Below, piece after piece: positions 58,492-64,000 of a DNA stretch of 64,000 nucleotides. Source of the stretch: Gluconobacter cadivus (GTDB lineage Bacteria > Pseudomonadota > Alphaproteobacteria > Acetobacterales > Acetobacteraceae). The translations under genes and the position numbers were made by a program. The DNA is taken from the NCBI RefSeq assembly GCF_015244745.1, contig NZ_JABCQI010000007.1, positions 124,001 to 188,000 on the forward strand. The letters run 5' to 3'. Under the pieces are notes generated by a model, which worked only from the letters and a program-made list of their open reading frames with translations, was not told where the DNA came from and ran no database searches. Within the stretch, counting starts at the first letter, position 1, and every line of letters begins with the position of its first letter.

Positions 58492-60996
58492 TCAAATCGG
58501 GGCGTCTTCCGAAAGCCACCCTCCTTCGCCCCCGCCGATGGGTGTTCCGGGCGGAATATTGGCGGCTGGCCGCGTTGTTTTTAACGCCTCACGCCCCAGA
58601 CGTGCCTGATCATGCAGCAGGACACTCATTTCCTGACACCAGACCGCTTCATCCCCCTGCCCTTTAAACGCCGCGAAATTCCCGGCCGCCTGCCGGATAG
58701 CCCCGGAAAGAGCCAGCGCAACATCCGGCGAGGTATGCGGATCGTCGCGCGTCTGGGCCATGCTGAGAATGGTCCGATAGGCAATCCGCCGCTCCAGAGC
58801 CGTCTGGTGCCGGGACGCGACATCAGCCGTTAGCCTGTTCAGCAGATCGCCAAGGCCGGGCAGCGCAGGATCGCGAGCATTTTGCAGAACCATCCGCTCC
58901 AGACGGCCCGGCCCGAGCAGGGAATGTAGCGTGATCTCGGCCGCCGTCTCCGCCGCATTGAGTGGATCGAAAGTGGAAGACCCAGCCATCCGAAAGACTT
59001 CGGTATCGTATTGCGGATCAGAATTGCCATTCACGCCAGACGACAGCATGAGCGTCAGCGCGGGCGAAACGCTCAACACCTTCGGAGACAGCGTCTCCAG
59101 CAGGACATCCATCGCCGCATGCTGCCGCTTCGCATCCACCGACACCGGCAGCGGACTCTGTCCGTCAACAACGGCATAGCGGTAATCCAGCCCGCCGATC
59201 AGCTTGCCGACAGCTTCGACGTCATAACGATGCACCAGCCAGAGCGGAACGAATTTGCGACGCAGGTCAGATAGCCGCTCTCCCGGATGCAGGACATGAG
59301 GCCCAAAATGCGACAGCGCGATCTCACGCACCTTCAGCATCTGCCGCAGATCGTCCGGCGTATCGCCGCCATCCGTCCACATATTGTTGCCCGCGAGTGC
59401 GGAATCGCTGTCCCGGCCGTCGATATCGGTGCCGAAACGCATGCCCTGCGCCTCGATCGCTTTGGCCTTGAGCGCCGCGGCCTTCTCCGGATCCTCGCCA
59501 GGCTTCGGCTGACCGTACAACCAGTCGATGGCATAGCGGTCCCAGGAGCCGACACCCTTCGCATACGCATCGGAAAAATCGAGCTTATCTCCCGTTATCC
59601 CAATCCGGGGGCCGGGATAATCCATGACGGAGGCCCGGTCTTGCGTGCTGGCATAAAAATTATGCACAAGGCCAAGCGTATGGCCGACCTCATGAACGCC
59701 AAGCTGCCGCAGCCGGTCCAGCGAAATCCGGACAGGATCATCGGGTCGGCCGGTATTCTCGTCCTCAGTCCCCGCCAGCGCCTCGAAGATAATCAGATCC
59801 TGCCGAAGCCGAAGTCCTTCCAGCACCACATTTCCGCGCAGCACTTCGCCCGTCCGCGGATCAATCACACTGATCCCGTAAGAATAACTTCGGGTCTGAC
59901 GTTCATTCCAGTTGACGATGTTATAGCGGATATCCTGCGGATCGACGCCCGGCGGCAGGATCTTCACCTGAAACGCATCAATATACCCGGCAGCGTCAAA
60001 CGCGTTGTTCCACCAGGCGACCCCCTCGGCCAGAGCGGTCCGCACAGGCTCGGGCGCGGCGTTGTCGATATAATAAACAATCGGTTTTACAACCCGCGAG
60101 CGTGCTGCGGACGGATCGGTTTTGACCAGACGGAAACGGTTGGCATACTCGATCAGAACATTCTGCCCCAACGGTGCCCCGAAATCATAAACCGCCGTCC
60201 CATGACTGCCCGAGCGGATATCCAGCCTGCGCGGCACATATCCCGGCCCCGGAAGACGCACGAGCGAATGATGGACAATGAAGCTGATCTGATGCGGATC
60301 TGGGGAAAGCTGGCTGACTTCCTTTCCCGGACTGTCGGACGCAAAGGTCAGAACGGATTCCGCCTCGATATTATCCGGAAAAGCCTTGACGCTGGCTGAG
60401 TCCACCTGACTGAGGGCGGCAAGCTGATGAAATCCCTTCCCCCCGGCCTCAACCGTATCCGGCAGCTTCATCCCTCCGCCATTAAGCGTTTCGGCAATGG
60501 CCATCGTGTCATGGGTATAAAAAGGGGTAAGATCGACCACCGTATGCCCGGCCTGATCGACCGAAACGATATCCAGCATCGCAATCACACTGAACGGAAA
60601 ACTCCGCCTGACCCCTTCCCGAACCTCCGCATCCCCCTGAGACATGAATTTCGGATTTTCAAAAATTACCGCAACCCGCGAGCCGATCCGGCGAAAAGCC
60701 AGAATATGCGTCGGTCCGAGCATCCCGTGATCCAGCCGGATATTAGCCGACCCGATCCCTGTCCGCAGCGCACTGGCATAAAGATAGCGTCCATACAGCC
60801 CGTCGCTGTCCGGTGCAGGAAGCGAAACCAGCGTTTTTCCGTTATGGGCATCGACACGGACCGTCAGCAGTGGCACCTCTTTCGCATCCTGAGCATATGC
60901 CCACGATCCAATGCCAGAACTTGCGGTTGCAATGGTACTGACGAGAAGCAGGAAACGGAGATTTCGTGACTGTCGAAGACATTTCAAAGAAAACAT
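58492..60996 (-). CDS. Exported zinc metalloprotease (metzincin-type, DUF5117/DUF4953-like)
   Basis: A protein of about 834 residues with a signal peptide (MFSLKCLRQSRNLRFLLLVSTIATASSGIGSWAYA). I take the ATG at 60996 because AGGA lies about 7 bases upstream; the ATG at 61011 has its GGAG only 1-2 bases away. In numbering from 61011, HEVGHTLGLVH is at 440-450, the HExxHxxGxxH zinc motif of metzincins, and SVMDYP at 461-466 is the Met-turn. The region before (WNNAFDAAGY, DIRYNIVNW, YGISVIDPRTGEVLRGNV) is characteristic of the large DUF5117/DUF4953 proteases. It lies 21-36 bp after the TonB receptor gene. It would cleave peptides or proteins in the periplasm or at the surface. Confidence 0.87.
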   Translation of the reverse strand: MFSLKCLRQSRNLRFLLLVSTIATASSGIGSWAYAQDAKEVPLLTVRVDAHNGKTLVSLPAPDSDGLYGRYLYASALRTGIGSANIRLDHGMLGPTHILAFRRIGSRVAVIFENPKFMSQGDAEVREGVRRSFPFSVIAMLDIVSVDQAGHTVVDLTPFYTHDTMAIAETLNGGGMKLPDTVEAGGKGFHQLAALSQVDSASVKAFPDNIEAESVLTFASDSPGKEVSQLSPDPHQISFIVHHSLVRLPGPGYVPRRLDIRSGSHGTAVYDFGAPLGQNVLIEYANRFRLVKTDPSAARSRVVKPIVYYIDNAAPEPVRTALAEGVAWWNNAFDAAGYIDAFQVKILPPGVDPQDIRYNIVNWNERQTRSYSYGISVIDPRTGEVLRGNVVLEGLRLRQDLIIFEALAGTEDENTGRPDDPVRISLDRLRQLGVHEVGHTLGLVHNFYASTQDRASVMDYPGPRIGITGDKLDFSDAYAKGVGSWDRYAIDWLYGQPKPGEDPEKAAALKAKAIEAQGMRFGTDIDGRDSDSALAGNNMWTDGGDTPDDLRQMLKVREIALSHFGPHVLHPGERLSDLRRKFVPLWLVHRYDVEAVGKLIGGLDYRYAVVDGQSPLPVSVDAKRQHAAMDVLLETLSPKVLSVSPALTLMLSSGVNGNSDPQYDTEVFRMAGSSTFDPLNAAETAAEITLHSLLGPGRLERMVLQNARDPALPGLGDLLNRLTADVASRHQTALERRIAYRTILSMAQTRDDPHTSPDVALALSGAIRQAAGNFAAFKGQGDEAVWCQEMSVLLHDQARLGREALKTTRPAANIPPGTPIGGGEGGWLSEDAPI

Positions 60997-61032
60997 GAAG
61001 GCTTCCTGCATTCTCCAGAGAGGGGATTATTT

Positions 61033-64000
61033 TCAGAAATTCGCAGTAACGGCGACGCGGAAAACCCTTCCCAGATAATTGTAGAGGGACTCATTGGTCT
61101 GGGCATAGGCAGGCACGTTGTTTCCGTCAGGCCCGCTCCCGATCAGAACCGGTTTCGAATTGAGCATGTTGTTCATGACGAACGTTGCTCTGACAGGGTG
61201 GTTATAGGCCGTGAAATCATAGGCGATGGACGTATCGAAATAGACAGCACCCTTGATGTGGTTGTTGTTGATCGTCCGATGCTGCGGCGTCGAAACCGGG
61301 CAGTTCGTGGTGCACTGGACATAGTCGTTGCCATAAACACCTGAGCTGAAACCACGCGCCACAAGATTGAACGTATAGTTGTCTACCTTGTAGAAAGAGC
61401 TGATCCGGTAATTCCATTTCGGCGCGCTGTAATCGCCCGACAGACTACCGCCATTCACGCCAGCATAGTTGATCGGATAGACGTTGTTATCAACCGTATT
61501 GGAGATGTAGTGCGTGATTTCGCCATGGACCGAGAATGTCCCCGGCAGCTTCTTCCAGATTTTCGCAAGGCGAAACCTGTAGCTCGCCTCGATATCAAGC
61601 CCTCGCTCCTTCTGGCTGGCAAAGTTGAACGGTTGCAACAGAATGCTCTGCAACACGCCATTCGAATAATGGATGTTGTTGCACCAGGCCGTTCCGCCGG
61701 AATAGCAGAAATCAACAGCGTTCTGCCCGGTGACGGTCCCGATCGCATTGCTGATATTGATGCTGTAATAATCAACCGACGCCATAAAACCGGGCAGGAA
61801 ACGCGGACTGAGAACCGTTCCTACCGTCCAGGTGTTAGAGGTTTCCGGTGAAAGACTGGTGTTGCCAGTCCGGATCTGCGTGAACGGCTGTGAACCCGGA
61901 TCGGGCGAATTCGCCGGCAGAACCACGGTATTGTTCAGCGATGTTCCCGCAGCATAAAGCTCGTTCAGATTGGGCGCGCGGATATCATGGCTGTACGTCC
62001 CACGAAACTTGATGTCCTGAATAGGCGCATAAGTCGCACCCGTCTTCCAGGTCTCGACGCTTCCGGATGTGGAATAATCCGTATAACGCCCGGCACCATT
62101 GATATCGACGCCCTTCAGAACCGGCAGATCAAGCTCCACATAGCCTTCCTTGACGTTATAGGAGCCTTTGTTGGCCAGGAAGTTCCCGTACTGCCAGCCT
62201 GACTGATAGGCGGAGTTCACATAGCCCGACACCGACTCACGCCGCCAGTCGCCCCCCATGGCAATGGCTGCATTTCCGCCCGGCAGATGGAACATGTCCC
62301 CCCCGATATCGAAGGAGGCGACATGCTGCTGAAGCACCTGCTCACGCGCTGGCTGTCCCGTCTGGCCACCATAAATATAATTCAGCGCGGCGGCAGACGG
62401 CCCGCTCGTGTCAAGACGGTCAATCGGCACACAACCATTGCCGGGATTGCTGATCGTCGAACGGCACATGATCTGGCCGTTATGCATCACGGCATCCTGT
62501 GCCAGAGCCATCCGCGACACATTCCAAGTATTCTTCAGCCGGATATCATCAAGAGTCCGGCCATACTGGTAATACCAGTCCCAGTGCCAGTTATTTCCCG
62601 CAAACTTGAACTTCCCGTTCATCCCGCCGACATAACGAAACACCTGACGGCTTACATCGCTTCCCGGCACCGGAAAGCCCGCATTGCTCGTTCCCATATT
62701 GAACGAATTCAGACCGGCAGCAGCCATCTGGCTGGCGACCTGTGAATAATCGCGGTTCAGATAGGCATTGTCGCGATTAATCGTAACCCCAGTACTGGGA
62801 GTCTGCTGGTAATAGCTGCTCCCGATATACTTGTTCCAGGAAAACTGGCCGAAGATTTCGGTATGCTCGCTGATGTCGTAGGACGTGCGGTTAAAGACGC
62901 TGATGCGCTCCTCGCTCGGGGTCAGCGAGTTGGTCCCCACATGCCCTTTCAGCGTCTCCTCCGTATCCCCACCAATCATGTAAGGGCTCGAAGCCGCACT
63001 TCTCACACCATATTTGAGCTGCCCGGTCTGCCCCGGTGCTCCAAAATATGTTCCTGCAAGCGGCCCCGAACTGATCAGACCACCCGACGTATAGGTCGAG
63101 GGACCAAATCCTGACCCCACAAGCCGCTGTGGCTGACCATTGGTTGCGGTATAGGCCGGGTTGTTGATCTGGAAATATCCGCTGTCGTTCCAAGAACGAT
63201 CAATCGTATCCACACCGAACTGCTGGTAATACTGCGCATCCAGCAGCACATGGAGCTTCCCGTTCAGGAAAGTCTTTCCCATGGTTGCGTTGAGCGTGTA
63301 ATTCGGATCATCCGCATAAGTCGTAAAACCGGTATTGGCCGAGAGCTTCACGCCCGAGAACTTCTTGTTCAGAACAAAATTGACGACACCGCCCACCGCA
63401 TCGGAACCATACTGCGCGGAAGCGCCCCCTGTCACAACTTCCACACGTTCGACAAGGTTCTGCGGAATGGTGTTGACGTCCACCAGCCCCGTGATGGACG
63501 ACGGCACCGACCGCTGACCATCAATAAGGATCAGCGTCCGGTTGGCCCCCAGACCGCGAAGATTGACGGAGTTGATCCCGGCCAGCCCCGAAGACAGAAA
63601 GCCCGAACTGGTCGCAGACGTACTTCCCTGCGTCACCGCAGGAAGCTGGTTCACCAGATCAGAGATATTTGCCGGAACCTGGGCAGCGATATCCTCATGT
63701 CCCAATACTGTCACCGGCGTTGGAGAACTGAAGCCGTTACGGACAATATGGCTCCCCGTAACCGTCACCTGTTCCGCCGCACTGCTTTTGACAGACGTGA
63801 CTTTCTGCAATTCCTTCTTTTTTGCAGAAGCCTTTACGCTGGTTCCAGAAGATAATCTATGTTCGACACCGGAACGTTCTGAGGAATTTTTTTTGACTTC
63901 TGCTGAAGGCGTTGCAGCATCTTTCACATCAGCCGCACACACAGCCGTCATCGGAAAAACACACAGGATCGACGTCGACAGAAGAGAGCGGGAAAAGCGG
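61033..64000 (-). CDS. TonB-dependent receptor, start outside window
   Basis: The frame is open to the right edge. The residues upstream of the internal Met at 63951 read RFSRSLLSTSILCVFP and continue MTAVCAADVKD, clearly part of a signal peptide, so that Met is not the start and the gene begins beyond base 64000. About 989 residues are visible. QVTVTGSHIVRNGFSSPTPVTVL starts the plug; INSVNLRGLGANRTLILIDGQR and VERVEVVTGGASAQYGSDAVGGVVNFVLN are strong plug motifs. The barrel ends FRVAVTANF with the terminal Phe. This subfamily is common in peptide or carbohydrate uptake by sphingomonad/xanthomonad-type bacteria. Cotranscription with a protease and an amidohydrolase favours peptide uptake. 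Confidence 0.9.
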   Translation of the reverse strand, partial: RFSRSLLSTSILCVFPMTAVCAADVKDAATPSAEVKKNSSERSGVEHRLSSGTSVKASAKKKELQKVTSVKSSAAEQVTVTGSHIVRNGFSSPTPVTVLGHEDIAAQVPANISDLVNQLPAVTQGSTSATSSGFLSSGLAGINSVNLRGLGANRTLILIDGQRSVPSSITGLVDVNTIPQNLVERVEVVTGGASAQYGSDAVGGVVNFVLNKKFSGVKLSANTGFTTYADDPNYTLNATMGKTFLNGKLHVLLDAQYYQQFGVDTIDRSWNDSGYFQINNPAYTATNGQPQRLVGSGFGPSTYTSGGLISSGPLAGTYFGAPGQTGQLKYGVRSAASSPYMIGGDTEETLKGHVGTNSLTPSEERISVFNRTSYDISEHTEIFGQFSWNKYIGSSYYQQTPSTGVTINRDNAYLNRDYSQVASQMAAAGLNSFNMGTSNAGFPVPGSDVSRQVFRYVGGMNGKFKFAGNNWHWDWYYQYGRTLDDIRLKNTWNVSRMALAQDAVMHNGQIMCRSTISNPGNGCVPIDRLDTSGPSAAALNYIYGGQTGQPAREQVLQQHVASFDIGGDMFHLPGGNAAIAMGGDWRRESVSGYVNSAYQSGWQYGNFLANKGSYNVKEGYVELDLPVLKGVDINGAGRYTDYSTSGSVETWKTGATYAPIQDIKFRGTYSHDIRAPNLNELYAAGTSLNNTVVLPANSPDPGSQPFTQIRTGNTSLSPETSNTWTVGTVLSPRFLPGFMASVDYYSINISNAIGTVTGQNAVDFCYSGGTAWCNNIHYSNGVLQSILLQPFNFASQKERGLDIEASYRFRLAKIWKKLPGTFSVHGEITHYISNTVDNNVYPINYAGVNGGSLSGDYSAPKWNYRISSFYKVDNYTFNLVARGFSSGVYGNDYVQCTTNCPVSTPQHRTINNNHIKGAVYFDTSIAYDFTAYNHPVRATFVMNNMLNSKPVLIGSGPDGNNVPAYAQTNESLYNYLGRVFRVAVTANF

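Noticed and set aside
63949-63951. ATG at 63951 as start of the right-edge TonB receptor
   Set aside because: The in-frame residues upstream of it continue a hydrophobic signal peptide with no stop to the window edge, so the real start is outside.
1-64000. tRNA genes, CRISPR arrays, insertion sequences, integrases
   Set aside because: No cloverleaf, regularly spaced direct repeat, transposase or recombinase was recognised on either strand.

Overview
The window looks like a chromosome segment of an alphaproteobacterium, most likely an acetic acid bacterium of the Gluconobacter/Acetobacter type. This is inferred from the moderately GC-rich coding style, the exopolysaccharide-type glycosyltransferase block, four-carbon sugar catabolism and the overall gene styles. 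No rRNA or other taxonomic marker is present. I saw no tRNA, CRISPR array, insertion sequence, integrase or origin.

Region 1 (1-5449) is the end of an exopolysaccharide locus: a GT4 glycosyltransferase cut by the left edge, a small secreted protein, two GT2 glycosyltransferases, an exported beta-helix-like protein and, convergently, a phosphomannomutase/phosphoglucomutase. Region 2 (5650-16931) is a long plus-strand sugar operon: an FGGY kinase (EryA-like), a GlpD/EryB-like flavin dehydrogenase, an unassigned aldolase-like protein, a TpiA2/EryH-like isomerase, an RpiB/EryI-like isomerase, a CUT2 ABC importer (binding protein, double ATPase, permease) and a fused DhaK-DhaL kinase. The set fits erythritol plus L-erythrulose catabolism to D-erythrose 4-phosphate, with two entry kinases. 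The usual EryC and EryD are not in the window.

Region 3 (16998-35114) is a sulfate-ester scavenging island. It has five type I sulfatases with the formylglycine motif (four with Tat-type signals), the formylglycine-generating enzyme that activates them, a TonB-dependent receptor, an arylsulfotransferase-like protein and a complete sulfate ABC importer (Sbp-CysTWA). No polysaccharide lyase or glycoside hydrolase was recognised, so sulfur supply is the more likely purpose. A 13-base motif is identical upstream of the receptor and the sulfate importer.

Region 4 (35124-53377) is a regulated efflux locus. A sensor kinase and a degenerate NtrC-like regulator are transcribed away from an HlyD-type adaptor, one MacB-type ATPase, five paralogous permeases of about 800 residues and a TolC-type outer-membrane protein. 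The divergent promoter carries a perfect palindrome with 10-bp arms. One permease has lost exactly 19 residues that its four paralogues all keep.

Region 5 (53378-56609) is a cobalamin- and folate-independent methionine synthase unit: mesX (DUF1852), mesD and a MetR regulator. Two MetR-type sites and a strongly foldable leader lie before mesX. Region 6 (56676-64000) is a minus-strand operon with a TonB-dependent receptor cut by the right edge, a secreted zinc metalloprotease and a secreted amidohydrolase with an extra C-terminal domain. It is probably a peptide-scavenging set.
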